NCBI RefSeq assembly: GCF_002797735.1
Contig: NZ_PGFG01000001.1
Span: forward strand, 868,001-932,000
DNA: 64,000 nucleotides
Source: Thermoflavifilum aggregans
GTDB lineage: Bacteria > Bacteroidota > Bacteroidia > Chitinophagales > Chitinophagaceae
Reading direction: 5' to 3'
The notes under the pieces are model-generated. The model was not told the origin of the DNA, did not search any database, and saw only the letters and a list, made by a program, of their open reading frames with translations. This document shows, one piece after another, positions 52,864 to 63,269 of the stretch (its first letter is position 1; every line of letters begins with the position of its first letter). Made by a program: the position numbers and the translations under genes.

Positions 52864-55800
52864 TTACTGAAGGATAAAGCGAAGCGTCAGCCCGGCCTGC
52901 GTATTGGTGATGGGATAAGCGGTGGAAATCACCGGTATGGTTTGCTGGCGGTCATAGAAGAAATGCAGGTTCAGCCGGTTGTTGACCACATAGTCCACCG
53001 ATGGCGAGATGCGGATCACCTTTTGTCCGCTGGTAGGAATCACCTGGTTGGCATCCAGCAGGTTGTTGGCCGTTTTGTCGTTCCGGAAAGCCAGGTCAAT
53101 CCGGAAATTCAGGTCATTGGTAATTTTCTGTCCGTTTTTATCCACCAATCCCGGAACAGAAAATTTGCGGATGCGGAAGCTGCTGCTGAAATCCACTTCG
53201 CTGGAGCGCATTTCGGTGAGCTGGTAATCAATTAGGCTTAGGCTCAGGGTACGGCTTTTCTTCCACTGGACATTTATGTTTACCCCGTTGGTAAAAGTCA
53301 TATCCACCCCGATCAGCGGGGCAAGCTGTTCTTGAATGGTGATGTTGGGTATGGCAAAATAGGGAATATAGTTGCCGGAAACGGTGTCAATAAATCCCGG
53401 GTAACCGATGTGCAACGGATCTTCGTAAAACAGGTTGGAAGTGAAGCTGTTCATGCTCAGCAGGCCGGAATAGGCGTGGGTGATAACTACATTGCTGAAA
53501 ATATTTTTCAGGAAGGGTAGGCGGCTCAGGCCGGTATAGCTCACCTGCCAGTTGGGCTTCGGAAAATAACGGCTGAATGGGTTGGAGCGGATGCTGGCGT
53601 TGTTGGTTTTCAGCAGCCCGATGCTGTTGGGATCTTTACCGGTATAGGCAGCGAGAAACGCCGGAATCAGCACATCCTGTGCATAGCGGCCGTAGCCCAG
53701 GGTATAGCCGGGGTCCTGCGGGTTGGGTTGACCGTTGGTGTACGGATTGAGTTTACCCAGCCGTTGGGAAATGACATTCCGGTATTGCTCGAATTTCAGG
53801 AACGTCTGGCTGATGCCGGTGACGTTGTTGATGGGTGCAAACAGGGTTTTCAGGGCAATGAAACTAATCTGAAAACCGCCGGCATCGTAGGGATTCAGGT
53901 GTACAAACGGGGTGTTGGATGTGGTATCTTTAAACAGTTCCGTGTGGGTTTTGGAAAACGACTGGGTCATGCTGAGATCGATGCGCAAGTCCTGGTAGGG
54001 TTCCAGGGAAGCCTGCACGTTGAGCTGTTGGGTGAAATTTTGCTGGTACTGGATATTGAAGGTGGTGTCACGGCTCAGCAAACCCCGGGCTGCAAAGCGG
54101 TTGAGCCAGTTAGAATCGGGCTGGTAGCCAAAAGCAAAGGGCAGGCCGGGCACGAGTGGATTGAGGTTTTGCCCCAGGATTTTGGTACTATCCAGATAGC
54201 CGGGCAGGCTGGTAGCGCCTGTTTCGTTGTAGTTGATGGCAATGCGTTTGATGGACAGGAAGGGTTTCAGCAGAGCCCTGATCGGGGGCGATATGGCCAG
54301 GCTTCCATTGCTATCGCGTGAAGGCAGGGGAGGTTGATTGACGTTGCGCAGCCATTTCCATTTGTTGTACAGCCGGTTAAAATCCATTTCCATATTCAGC
54401 TGCCGCTGCATGCTATTGCTGAGGTTGTTGCCATAGCTCATAGCCAGGCGGGAGGCGGCCACCCACTGATAAGAAGCTGAATAACCGGCGCGGGCGTTAA
54501 TCCAGTCGAGGATCGGGAATTTGCTGAAAGGCAGGGTATAGCTCAGCGTAGCAGTATGCGCATATTGGGTCGTACGACCCAGGCGGAGGAAGTTTTGCCA
54601 GACGGTGTCCTGCTTGGCCTTGGTATCGAGCGCTCCGGCGGGCTCGTCAATACGGGCATTGTTGACTGCATTGAAATTCAGGTTCAGCGAATGGGTGAGA
54701 TCCCATTGCAGGTTGTAGTACCGGTCGAAAGTGAAATATTTGTTGTAAATCGGCGGGATGCCAAAAGGATCCCCGCCAATATTGCGAATATGTATTACTT
54801 CGTATTGCCGGTTGATGTCGGCCCGGAAGCCGATCAGGGCAGGGATGGGGTTGAAATTAAAATCGCGCAGCCAGCTCAGGTAGCGTGATTTACCGCGCAT
54901 CACGGAATGGAAAGGTGTGAAAAACCGTTCCTGTCCGTTGTAGGTATAACCCAGGCCAAAGCGGTGCCGGTTGAGCAGATCACCCTGGATGAGTGGGTTA
55001 TGATTCAATGTCTGATTGAATGAATAGCTCACATCAAAATTCTGGATATCCCAGGGGAAGCGCACCTGATGCCCCTGCCGCTGGATGCGGACATTGGTAA
55101 AGTTGATGGTTTTGATGGAAGTGAAAGTCTGGGCTTGGGCCAGGATTGAATCGCGGGCAGCCCGGGTGGGAGCGGTTTTGAGTTTATCTTTCAGTTTGAT
55201 ATCCAGATCATAGGGATCGTATTCCGGATTGCTTACTTCCTGTGAATATCCGGCATATACGGGCAAAACCAGTCCCCAGTGCTGTGGCAGCAGTTTACCC
55301 AGTTGCAGGGAGGTGGCAGCGTTGAACTGATGATAATTGTCGATAAAGCGTTCGTTTACGCTCTGGTCCACGCTTCCAAAGCCAGCGGTGTGCATGCTTC
55401 CCGAAACGGATAATGTCCCCAGATCGGCCAGCTGCAGATCCACACGGCCGACGGCTGCGTAGCCACCCTGTTCATTAAGGCCACTCAGGCGCATTTCATC
55501 ACACCATACTTCCACGCTTTTGGGCAGGCCATCATCGTTGCTGTTCAGGGAGTCTTTTTTCGGATTCAGGATGCCGATCATAGCTTCGGTAACCAGGCCC
55601 AGGTTAGGATTGCCCACTACCGTCATCACTCGTCCGTAACTGTCGGTTTGTGAATAGGGTACATTCACCGGAGCACCTGATTGATTGCGTTGTTGTTTCA
55701 ACCGGGTAAGGCTTGCCAGGTCGAGGGCCACATTGTTGGAATCCGGCCAGATGGTAAGGGGAGAAGTAGAGCCCCACGGCGTTATCTGCAGGGGGATGCG

Positions 55801-58800
55801 ATATTCGTAATAATTACTCACAAAATCGCTACCCAGCCGGATGACGAGTTGCACATCGCCGTTGTGCAGGCCATTGGGATTATCGGCTGCTTCAGCATGG
55901 ACAAACATCCGCAGGGTTTTATACCGCCGCATATCCATTCCACCCAAATCTTTGAACACTGCACGCGCATCTCCATCCTGCAGGTTCATGACTTTCAGGG
56001 AAAGAGACTGTTCATTGCTCAAAAGGTTCACGTTGTTGGTGCTGATCAGCTGCTGGCGCTGCACACCGGGAGGAGATACATAAGGTATCGGATAGCGGCT
56101 GGCATTTTCTTCGATATTCACAGCAGAAATAGTAAACTGAGTACCGCTGTTGAGCGTATCAATGGGCACATTGGGGTATTGCAGGGAATAATTGTATTGC
56201 CGCCACTGATCGCGTACCAGCTGCAGGGTGGCAAACCGAAGCACCACGCTATCGGTAAATCCGGTTAGAAACATGCGCATAAAGCGGATGGAGCGGAAAT
56301 CAGAAATATTACCCACCTTATGATCATACTGGCGGATGGGGATGCGGAATTCATACCAGGTTTCGGTAGCCTGTTTACCATTGTAAAGCTGTACGGTGCT
56401 TACCTGTTTGTCCACAATAAAATTCTGCCCCACCTGCATATTGGGTTTCAGGTGGATGCGGTACTGGTAATATTGCTCGGTTTCATTGAGGGTATTGTCG
56501 TGATTCAGGTCTTCCGTTTCTGGATAGTTGGTAGCAGCAGTGCTATAGGGGCTGTTCCCCGAGGAAATGGGTGAGTTACCGTCAGGATTATTGAAGTCTT
56601 TATAGCGATCAATGACGCTTAGCTTTTCTGCATCATAGTCAGCTCCCCTGTAGTAATGATAGTCGTCATTGGAAGGATCTTTCAGGGCGTGTTGATATAC
56701 GGCTGAATTGGGTCCGAAATTGGCCAACAACTGATTCAGATAAGCCTGAAAATATCTTCTTTCCCCATCGTCGGAAAGTCCGTCGTAACCCACATCCTGA
56801 TAGGGCCTTGCGGCAGGGTCGTTATCAAAAGCGTTGGTAATCTGTACCGGATAACGTGGCACATATCCCCAGACGGAAGAATCCACTTTCGACAGGTCAG
56901 GCGGGTAGGGCAATCCGTTTTCGAAAAACAATTTTCCGTCTTTTTGGATATCTTCCGACACGTCGCCCAGATCAATGTACAAGTCGCCGCCGTTGCTTGC
57001 AGGATTATTGAGGAAAGGATCCAGCACCCAGAATTCGATATAGGCAATATTGGCTGCTTCAAAATCAGTAATGTCGAGTGCCCGCATGATGCCTCCCCAG
57101 CGGCTGGCCGGGTTCAGCAAATGACCATCGGGCGTGAGCTGTGTGGGGCTGGTAACGTAGTTATAAGGCCCGCGTTCGGTAGGGAAGTAGGCCAGGTCAA
57201 AAGTGTTGATATAACTCTGTCCGAAATCAGTTGTCCGGTTGGGGAATACTTCTTTTTGAAATACTGGCCGGATGTAGAGATCGGAAAGCATATCCTTGTT
57301 TTCCTTCAGATAGGCAGGGGTGCCGGGACCTCCGTCCACAAGCGATTGTTCGATGGTATACCAGGCCAGCTTGGCACGGTTGTATCCGTAGGGGAGCGAG
57401 TCTACCAAAGTAGCTTCCGGGAAGAGCACCCGTCCGCTGGAATCGGTCGCATCTACGGGTGTGGAAGCCAGTGCCCAACTGTTGTAGGGGAATTTTAAAT
57501 CATAGCCAGATACAGCTCCTTCGAAATCATCAATAAACACGGTTCCTTGCCCGTTGTAGTTGATCAGTTTTGAGTGGCCGGGGAAGAGGCGGGCAACTTC
57601 GCCGGTAGCATTGATGTAGGATGGAGCTGTGGTGGCATAGTGCGGTAGGCGGTCAAGCCAATGGGTAAGGCCTGGCAGATCCGATCGGTAGTTGGCATCC
57701 AGTCCCACGATGGTATTGCTGATCGGGTCTTCACCATAGCTCACATTGGTAAAATAGGGTCGTTCGCCCATGTGCACAATGGTGGAGCCCAGCGTCAGTT
57801 TATCATTAACGTAATAATCAAACCTCGCTCCCACGTAATTGCGCGATTGCTGGCCATAGAGCGTATTGTTTTCAAACTGCACATTGATGGGCACACCCGA
57901 ATTCAGGATGGCCTGATTGATGATTTTCAACCGCCCCAGCGAGTAATCAATGGTATAATCCACATTTTCGGTCAGGATTTGTCCGCCTGCAGTTACTGTC
58001 ACCGAGCCAGGGGGAATATTGAAGGCTCCCAGGAAAATATCGGATGATGAATTGCTCTGGTAGGTGCCCCGCATGATGTAGCGGTTGTATTGCGGAAATT
58101 GCTCCGCCATGGTTTTGGTGGAATCATAGAGCTGTTGATAGAGGTATTTTGAAGCAACGGATGGATCATTGGGGAAAGCTTTGAGCAAATCCTTCCCAAA
58201 GGGTTCCAGTTCGGGGAAAATGATCCAGCCTTTTTGCGGATCAATGGTATAGCCGGGCAGAAAATCAAATTGTCCGTCAGGTTGAGGATCGTTCTGGTTA
58301 TTCAGCCTGTCCAGATTCAGGATGCTCAGCAGGGGAGCGCCCTGATAGGCTCCCTGGGCATCGGGCAGGTAGCGTTTTTCACCACCTCCCGGATCCTGAT
58401 AATAAATGTTCAGCACAAAATTGTCCTTGCTAATCTGATAATCACCAATCGAGTAAATATTTTTCATCATCAGTTGCCAGATGGGCAGGCGGGGCTGTGC
58501 CGAAGTGGCTTTGAGCAGCTTTAGAAACAGCACTTTGGGATTGGTGGTGTTCGGATCGGGAGGAACATCCTGCGAAAATTCACCCACTTGATAAACTTTT
58601 CCATTGTAGGTATACTGATAAGCCACAGCCAGCACTTCATCCGGCTGCAGTGGGCGGTTCAGGGAAATATAGCCCAGCTGGCGATTGACGGTGTATTCCG
58701 TGGAATCGAGTTTGCGGGCATAGGTTTTTTCAAAATCCTGCACAGGTTGCAGTCCCAGCGCCTGCAGGGCAGTGACCACCGTCGTGGAATTCCGGGCTGC

Positions 58801-60036
58801 GGGGTTATTCACCAGGTTGGCATATTCGTCGTTGGCATCATTTTGGGGTAGGGGCAGGCTCGTCAGGGCATGGACATTGGGATTGTAAGGCTGGTATTCA
58901 CCCAGATCCATCAGTCCCACCACTTCGCGGGCATTGGTGGTGGCGCCAGATTTGTTGGTCACCCACACCTCGATGCGGGTAATATAGACCTGCGATTTCA
59001 CCACAGGCAGGGTTGACATGCCTTCTGCAAAATGATCATGGAAATATTGCGCCAGCAGGAAATGCTGATTCTCCAGATATTGATCGGCCTGAATGGCAAA
59101 GGTGCGGGTCTGGGAACCGTTCTGGATGGTGATGCTTTGTTTTTGGGACCGCTGGTTGGATAGAATGGTGGTCACAGACAATCGGCCAAACTGCAGCTGC
59201 GTTTTCACGCCAAACAACGATTGAACGCCCGTAATCAGTGAACTGCGGAGGGGAAAACTCACATTGCCTGCTTCAATTTTACGGATGATCTGGTCATCAT
59301 CGCCGGTATATTCCAGCCTTACCTGCTTTTCAAAATCATAGACTGACTGTGTGTTGTAATTGGTGGTGATCTTCAGTTTGCTGCCAATCTGCCCCACTAC
59401 ATTCATATTGATGTTCATGTTAAAATCAAACCCACCGGTTTTTCTTGCTCTTTCCGGAAGCGTGAGGTTCTGATAGTTCTGTCCCTGATAGCCAAAGGTG
59501 AGGTCAATATTCCCTTGCGGGCGGATGTTGGCCTGGGTACCGCCGAATATGCGGTTAAACAGCTTGGCTCCGTGGTACAGGGAGGGCAGGCTATCGCTTC
59601 GGTTCAGCTGATCGAGCAGCAGGGAATGTTGCAGCCAGTATCGGTTTTCCTGATTCTGGCCTTCCAGTTGGAAAAACTGATCAAAACTCAGGGTGGTAGG
59701 AAAGCGATAGTACTGATCACCGATTTTTTCGATCAACACATATTGTTGGGTAAAAGGATCATATTCCACAGCCTTTTGGATGTTGGACGGATCCCGCAGG
59801 TCCAACGTAGGCTGGCTGGCATCGGGCAAACCGGCCATCCAGCTGTCCTGCAGCCGGCTCCAGGGTGGCAGGGAATCTGCGGGTAGGCTATCTACCTGAT
59901 TAACAGCACTGTTAAGAAAGGGGTATTTGATAGCAGCATGGTTCCCGGCAACTGGGAAAGCCCGGGTCACAGGGCCGGCAAGAAGTTGAAGAACCGTCCA
60001 GCAAGTAAAAAAAACTATGGGGTTACTGATCTTCAT
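52864..60036 (-). CDS. sprA: SprA/Sov, type IX secretion translocon
   Basis: At 2390 residues this is the giant outer-membrane protein of the type IX secretion system, shown in Flavobacterium to be a 36-strand beta barrel. A signal peptide is followed by SLPPWSRLQD and long beta-rich regions; recognisable family stretches include IDLTFGYQGQNYQNLTLPERAR, KLKITTNYNTQSVYDFEKQVRLEYTGDDDQIIRKIEAGNVSFPL, and VFIDDFEGAVSGYDLKFPYNSW near the middle. The C-terminal end LTLRFILQ is a terminal barrel strand. It lies downstream of ruvA, the order known in many Bacteroidota. It would export the predicted CHU_C protein at 49-51.6 kb. Confidence 0.96.
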   Translation of the reverse strand: MKISNPIVFFTCWTVLQLLAGPVTRAFPVAGNHAAIKYPFLNSAVNQVDSLPADSLPPWSRLQDSWMAGLPDASQPTLDLRDPSNIQKAVEYDPFTQQYVLIEKIGDQYYRFPTTLSFDQFFQLEGQNQENRYWLQHSLLLDQLNRSDSLPSLYHGAKLFNRIFGGTQANIRPQGNIDLTFGYQGQNYQNLTLPERARKTGGFDFNMNINMNVVGQIGSKLKITTNYNTQSVYDFEKQVRLEYTGDDDQIIRKIEAGNVSFPLRSSLITGVQSLFGVKTQLQFGRLSVTTILSNQRSQKQSITIQNGSQTRTFAIQADQYLENQHFLLAQYFHDHFAEGMSTLPVVKSQVYITRIEVWVTNKSGATTNAREVVGLMDLGEYQPYNPNVHALTSLPLPQNDANDEYANLVNNPAARNSTTVVTALQALGLQPVQDFEKTYARKLDSTEYTVNRQLGYISLNRPLQPDEVLAVAYQYTYNGKVYQVGEFSQDVPPDPNTTNPKVLFLKLLKATSAQPRLPIWQLMMKNIYSIGDYQISKDNFVLNIYYQDPGGGEKRYLPDAQGAYQGAPLLSILNLDRLNNQNDPQPDGQFDFLPGYTIDPQKGWIIFPELEPFGKDLLKAFPNDPSVASKYLYQQLYDSTKTMAEQFPQYNRYIMRGTYQSNSSSDIFLGAFNIPPGSVTVTAGGQILTENVDYTIDYSLGRLKIINQAILNSGVPINVQFENNTLYGQQSRNYVGARFDYYVNDKLTLGSTIVHMGERPYFTNVSYGEDPISNTIVGLDANYRSDLPGLTHWLDRLPHYATTAPSYINATGEVARLFPGHSKLINYNGQGTVFIDDFEGAVSGYDLKFPYNSWALASTPVDATDSSGRVLFPEATLVDSLPYGYNRAKLAWYTIEQSLVDGGPGTPAYLKENKDMLSDLYIRPVFQKEVFPNRTTDFGQSYINTFDLAYFPTERGPYNYVTSPTQLTPDGHLLNPASRWGGIMRALDITDFEAANIAYIEFWVLDPFLNNPASNGGDLYIDLGDVSEDIQKDGKLFFENGLPYPPDLSKVDSSVWGYVPRYPVQITNAFDNDPAARPYQDVGYDGLSDDGERRYFQAYLNQLLANFGPNSAVYQHALKDPSNDDYHYYRGADYDAEKLSVIDRYKDFNNPDGNSPISSGNSPYSTAATNYPETEDLNHDNTLNETEQYYQYRIHLKPNMQVGQNFIVDKQVSTVQLYNGKQATETWYEFRIPIRQYDHKVGNISDFRSIRFMRMFLTGFTDSVVLRFATLQLVRDQWRQYNYSLQYPNVPIDTLNSGTQFTISAVNIEENASRYPIPYVSPPGVQRQQLISTNNVNLLSNEQSLSLKVMNLQDGDARAVFKDLGGMDMRRYKTLRMFVHAEAADNPNGLHNGDVQLVIRLGSDFVSNYYEYRIPLQITPWGSTSPLTIWPDSNNVALDLASLTRLKQQRNQSGAPVNVPYSQTDSYGRVMTVVGNPNLGLVTEAMIGILNPKKDSLNSNDDGLPKSVEVWCDEMRLSGLNEQGGYAAVGRVDLQLADLGTLSVSGSMHTAGFGSVDQSVNERFIDNYHQFNAATSLQLGKLLPQHWGLVLPVYAGYSQEVSNPEYDPYDLDIKLKDKLKTAPTRAARDSILAQAQTFTSIKTINFTNVRIQRQGHQVRFPWDIQNFDVSYSFNQTLNHNPLIQGDLLNRHRFGLGYTYNGQERFFTPFHSVMRGKSRYLSWLRDFNFNPIPALIGFRADINRQYEVIHIRNIGGDPFGIPPIYNKYFTFDRYYNLQWDLTHSLNLNFNAVNNARIDEPAGALDTKAKQDTVWQNFLRLGRTTQYAHTATLSYTLPFSKFPILDWINARAGYSASYQWVAASRLAMSYGNNLSNSMQRQLNMEMDFNRLYNKWKWLRNVNQPPLPSRDSNGSLAISPPIRALLKPFLSIKRIAINYNETGATSLPGYLDSTKILGQNLNPLVPGLPFAFGYQPDSNWLNRFAARGLLSRDTTFNIQYQQNFTQQLNVQASLEPYQDLRIDLSMTQSFSKTHTELFKDTTSNTPFVHLNPYDAGGFQISFIALKTLFAPINNVTGISQTFLKFEQYRNVISQRLGKLNPYTNGQPNPQDPGYTLGYGRYAQDVLIPAFLAAYTGKDPNSIGLLKTNNASIRSNPFSRYFPKPNWQVSYTGLSRLPFLKNIFSNVVITHAYSGLLSMNSFTSNLFYEDPLHIGYPGFIDTVSGNYIPYFAIPNITIQEQLAPLIGVDMTFTNGVNINVQWKKSRTLSLSLIDYQLTEMRSSEVDFSSSFRIRKFSVPGLVDKNGQKITNDLNFRIDLAFRNDKTANNLLDANQVIPTSGQKVIRISPSVDYVVNNRLNLHFFYDRQQTIPVISTAYPITNTQAGLTLRFILQ

Positions 60037-60121
60037 GTTAAGTACTGCATAAACATCATGTCACAATACCGGCTATACGGCGTCCATGAAGATTGGAATA
60101 CCTGCTGTATGGACAGACAAA

Positions 60122-60141
60122 CCTGCCTGCCGGCAGACAGG
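60122..60141. repeat. Near-palindromic repeat-like element between ruvA and sprA
   Basis: CCTGCCTGCCGGCAGACAGG is a 20-bp dyad with one mismatched pair, preceded by GGACAGACAAA. Short GC-rich palindromes of this CTGCCGGCAG type are, as I recall, dispersed in Bacteroidota genomes and resemble REP elements. It stands out against the AT-rich flanks and could cap or stabilise ruvA mRNA. Confidence 0.5.
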
Positions 60142-60201
60142 AAATCATCATTGCTTGCGAAAAAAATCTGGGATGGGTTCACAATCATTTTTCATCCGGA
60201 A

Positions 60202-60822
60202 TCAGGCATATTTCAGCGAACGCTTGATCAAATCTTCCAGGCTTTGTGGTGTAGCTTCCTTCAAGGCTTTGCTTACTGCAGCTTCGGCCGTTTGTTTAGC
60301 TATACCAAGAGCTATCAATGCATTTAACGCATCCCGGGCAAAGCTATTGTGTGAAGGAATTGCAAACGCGTCAGCCGGGCTGGCAGGTGCATCGGTTGTG
60401 GAGGTTGTTCTGGATGATGTGAGTTGCAGCATTTTGTCTTTCAGCTCCAATATCAGGCGTTTAGCCGTTTTCGGACCTATCCCTTTTACGCTCGACAACA
60501 TCTGCTCATCTTCCGACAGAATAGCCCGGTGAATCTCTTCAGGAGTGAGGCGGGAAAGAATCATCCGTGCGGTAGCAGCACCTATACCCGAGACGCCTAT
60601 GAGTAAACAAAATATTTCTTTTTCTTCCGGATGATAAAATCCATACAGGGTATGTGCATCTTCCTGTACATGCAGATAGGTATACAGCCGGCATTCTTCC
60701 AGACCTGCAATTTGGGAAAACGTGTTGAGGCTGATTTGAATTTCATAACCCACGTCCTGTACATCGAGGTGAATCACGGCTGGTGAACGATAGGTGATTT
60801 TGCCGGTAAGGTATGCGAACAT
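60202..60822 (-). CDS. ruvA: Holliday junction DNA helicase subunit RuvA
   Basis: RuvA binds four-way junctions and recruits RuvB. The 206-residue protein has the OB domain (MFAYLTGKITYRSPAVIHLDVQDVGYEI), two helix-hairpin-helix motifs (LIGVSGIGAATARMIL; LSSVKGIGPKTAKRLILEL) and a C-terminal RuvB-contacting domain (FARDALNALIALGIAKQTAEAAVSKAL). All domains are complete. It is divergent from fabH and 165 bp upstream of sprA. Confidence 0.96.
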   Translation of the reverse strand: MFAYLTGKITYRSPAVIHLDVQDVGYEIQISLNTFSQIAGLEECRLYTYLHVQEDAHTLYGFYHPEEKEIFCLLIGVSGIGAATARMILSRLTPEEIHRAILSEDEQMLSSVKGIGPKTAKRLILELKDKMLQLTSSRTTSTTDAPASPADAFAIPSHNSFARDALNALIALGIAKQTAEAAVSKALKEATPQSLEDLIKRSLKYA

Positions 60823-60936
60823 GCGGAAGGGTTTAAATCTGAAATAGCAAAATACAGGGATTTATGCATTTCTGGATCGAAATTTCAAAAAGACCTGATC
60901 AGATAAGCAGGGCAGCTACCCGATTATGTTTCCTGC

Positions 60937-60968
60937 TTTGCGGATTCGCGATTATTCAATTAACTTTG
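60937..60968 (+). promoter_or_regulatory. Promoter of fabH
   Basis: TTTG (60937-60940), a 20-bp spacer and TAACTTTG (60961-60968) are both full consensus matches, 34 bp before the fabH ATG. This is the best promoter in the window. Confidence 0.7.
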
Positions 60969-61002
60969 CCGACATTCAAAAAACTTCATTCCGCCATCGC
61001 AC

Positions 61003-62001
61003 ATGCAATCTGTAAAAGCTGCTATTACCGCTGTTGGAGGTTATGTCCCCGACTATGTACTTACCAATCAGGAGCTTGAACAAATCGTTGATACCACGGA
61101 TGAATGGATTACTACCCGCACAGGCATTAAGGAAAGGCGTATCTTGAAAGAACCCGGTAAGGCCACTTCTGATATGGGTGCGGAAGCGGTGAAGCGCTTG
61201 TGTGCCAGGCGCGGCATTTCACCGGAAGAAATTGAACTGCTCATTTGTTGTACAACCACACCCGATATGGTTTTTCCGGCCACAGCCAACCTGATTTGCC
61301 ATAAAGTGGGAGCTACCCGCGCATGGGGATTTGATCTGGCTGCAGCCTGTTCCGGATTTTTATATGGACTGGCTACGGGCGCTCAGTTTATTGAGTCGGG
61401 ACGTTGCAAAAAAGTGGTGGTGGTGGGCGCAGATAAAATGAGCAGCATAGTGGATTATCAGGACCGAACCACCTGTATCCTTTTTGGTGATGGGGCAGGT
61501 GCGGTGCTGCTGGAGCCTGCGGAAGAAGGTTATGGGGTGATTGATTTTTTACTGAAAAGCGATGGCAAAGGATGCCAGTATCTGCACATGAAAGCAGGAG
61601 GTTCTCTGAGGCCGGCAAGCATTGAAACCGTGATGAATCGTGAGCATTTCGTGTATCAGGAAGGGAAGGCGGTGTTTAAGTTCGCCGTGGTGGATATGGC
61701 TGAAGTAGCTTACGAAGTAATGCAACGGAATCAACTGAAGGGCGAGGATATAGCCTGGCTGGTGCCGCATCAGGCCAATAAACGCATTATTGATGCCACA
61801 GCGCATCGCATGAACTTGCCCGAAGAGAAAGTAATGCTCAATATTCAGCGGTATGGTAATACCACAGCGGCCACCATTCCCCTTTGCCTCTGGGATTATG
61901 AATCCCGGTTGAAAAAAGGTGATAACCTGATTCTGGCTGCTTTCGGGGGAGGATTTACCTGGGGAGCCCTGTACTTAAAATGGGCTTATGATCCCCGCTA
62001 A
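61003..62001 (+). CDS. fabH: Beta-ketoacyl-ACP synthase III
   Basis: FabH condenses acetyl-CoA or a branched primer with malonyl-ACP to start fatty-acid synthesis. The 332-residue thiolase-fold enzyme has the triad Cys116 (AAACSGF), His256 ([10 protein letters not shown]) and Asn286 ([11 protein letters not shown]). [14 protein letters not shown] at about 33-46 is the usual CoA-side motif. It stands alone, convergent with dprA with a 12-bp gap. Confidence 0.96.
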   Translation: MQSVKAAITAVGGYVPDYVLTNQELEQIVDTTDEWITTRTGIKERRILKEPGKATSDMGAEAVKRLCARRGISPEEIELLICCTTTPDMVFPATANLICHKVGATRAWGFDLAAACSGFLYGLATGAQFIESGRCKKVVVVGADKMSSIVDYQDRTTCILFGDGAGAVLLEPAEEGYGVIDFLLKSDGKGCQYLHMKAGGSLRPASIETVMNREHFVYQEGKAVFKFAVVDMAEVAYEVMQRNQLKGEDIAWLVPHQANKRIIDATAHRMNLPEEKVMLNIQRYGNTTAATIPLCLWDYESRLKKGDNLILAAFGGGFTWGALYLKWAYDPR

Positions 62002-62013
62002 ATGTTGTTTTAT

Positions 62014-63150
62014 TCAGCCCGTCCATTCATACATTTTGCCCGGTATACTTCGCAGGTAGCCCTGCAATTCGAGCTGCAGTAGCACAGAAGCCGCTTCCGT
62101 GGTGCTCAGGCCGCTGTAGAGATAAATTTCTTCCACGTGGCGCGGATTTTTTTCTGCAAACAAATCTACGATAGCCTGTTCTGCTGGGCTCCATTCATGA
62201 AACAGCGAAGGTGATTTTACCGGAGCTGGTTTAGCCGCTTGTTTCCATCCCAATTCCTCTGCAATATCTTCGGCTGTTGTGATGGGCACGGCTACCTGAT
62301 TCCGGATCAGCGATAGACAGCCAGCTGATCGCATGTCTGTTACCCGCCCGGGCAATGCCATGACCACACGCTGATAGCTCGCCGCCAGATACGCGGTAAT
62401 CATGGAGCCTCCGCTAATACCTGTTTCCACGATCAGCGTGCCTGCACTCATGCCTGCAATGATGCGGTTACGCTGGGGAAAATGTTCCCTTTCCGGCTGG
62501 GTGCCAGGAGCAAATTCGCTGATCCATCCGCCATGTTCCAGCATTTGCTGGGCAATAGCCTGATGTTGGGGAGGATAAATCCGGTCCAGACCGTGAGCCA
62601 AAACTGCAATGGTTGCCAGCCCGTTTTCCAGAGCAGCTCGGTGTGCGGTGATGTCAATACCCAGAGCCAATCCGCTCACAATAATCGGTTCATAACTTTT
62701 CAGATCATGTATCAATTGGGTACAAAGCTCGCGGCCATAGGGTGTTTGATGGCGTGTACCTACGATACTGAGTACTCTCTTATTGTTGCAATCAATCTGT
62801 CCGCGGTAATACAGCAGAACAGGTGCATCCGGGCAATCCCTAAGCAGGGGCGGGTACAGGGCATCTGTGATGAAGCAGGTTTGGATATGATATTTTTCCA
62901 GTAAACGGATTTCTTTCTCCACACTTTGGAAATCCCGGAATTCCCGAATAGCCTTCGCTCGCAACGGGCCAATACCCGGAATGCGTTCCAGGTCAGTTTG
63001 CCGGGCTTTAAAAACAGCTTCCGGATTTCCGTCAAAATGTTTCAGCAATTCCCGCGCTAATCCATAGCCGATCATCGGGATACGGGTAAGTGCGATTTGA
63101 TATACCAGAGCAGATTCCATAAAATGCAGTAGCAGAGGGTTTGAATCCAT
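62014..63150 (-). CDS. dprA: DNA-processing protein DprA
   Basis: DprA loads RecA on incoming single-stranded DNA during transformation. The 378-residue protein has an N-terminal HhH/SAM-like region (LERIPGIGPLRAKAIREF), the Rossmann-like domain with RVLSIVGTRHQTPYGREL, IIVSGLALGIDITAHRAAL, FPQRNRIIAGMSAGTLIVETGISGGSMITA, and a C-terminal winged-helix domain (LFAEKNPRHVEEIYLYSGLSTTEAASVLLQLELQGY). ATG at 63120 (MESALVYQ) is an alternative start. No other competence gene is present. Confidence 0.94.
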   Translation of the reverse strand: MDSNPLLLHFMESALVYQIALTRIPMIGYGLARELLKHFDGNPEAVFKARQTDLERIPGIGPLRAKAIREFRDFQSVEKEIRLLEKYHIQTCFITDALYPPLLRDCPDAPVLLYYRGQIDCNNKRVLSIVGTRHQTPYGRELCTQLIHDLKSYEPIIVSGLALGIDITAHRAALENGLATIAVLAHGLDRIYPPQHQAIAQQMLEHGGWISEFAPGTQPEREHFPQRNRIIAGMSAGTLIVETGISGGSMITAYLAASYQRVVMALPGRVTDMRSAGCLSLIRNQVAVPITTAEDIAEELGWKQAAKPAPVKSPSLFHEWSPAEQAIVDLFAEKNPRHVEEIYLYSGLSTTEAASVLLQLELQGYLRSIPGKMYEWTG

Positions 63151-63211
63151 TCAGGCCATCCCAAAAATAATTTATCGGGTCCATACCTGCAATGCGCTTC
63201 AAAATATTCCT

Positions 63212-63250
63212 CCCGGATCATTGAGCAATTCCGGGGGTTTGTTAATTTTG
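63212..63250 (+). promoter_or_regulatory. prs promoter with overlapping dyad
   Basis: TTG (63221-63223), a 19-bp spacer and TAATTTTG (63243-63250, full match) lie 19 bp before the prs ATG. The -33 box sits inside a dyad: CCCGGA (63212-63217) pairs with TCCGGG (63230-63235) and ATTG (63220-63223) with CAAT (63226-63229). A regulator could bind here; this is inference. Confidence 0.5.
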
Positions 63251-63269
63251 CCGCTCACTGCTTTCTTCC

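Noticed and set aside
53728-54321. 197-codon plus-strand ORF inside sprA
   Set aside because: Shadow of the 2390-residue sprA frame; no independent support.
60864-61079. 71-codon ORF upstream of fabH
   Set aside because: It overlaps the best promoter in the window and the fabH start and has no domain.
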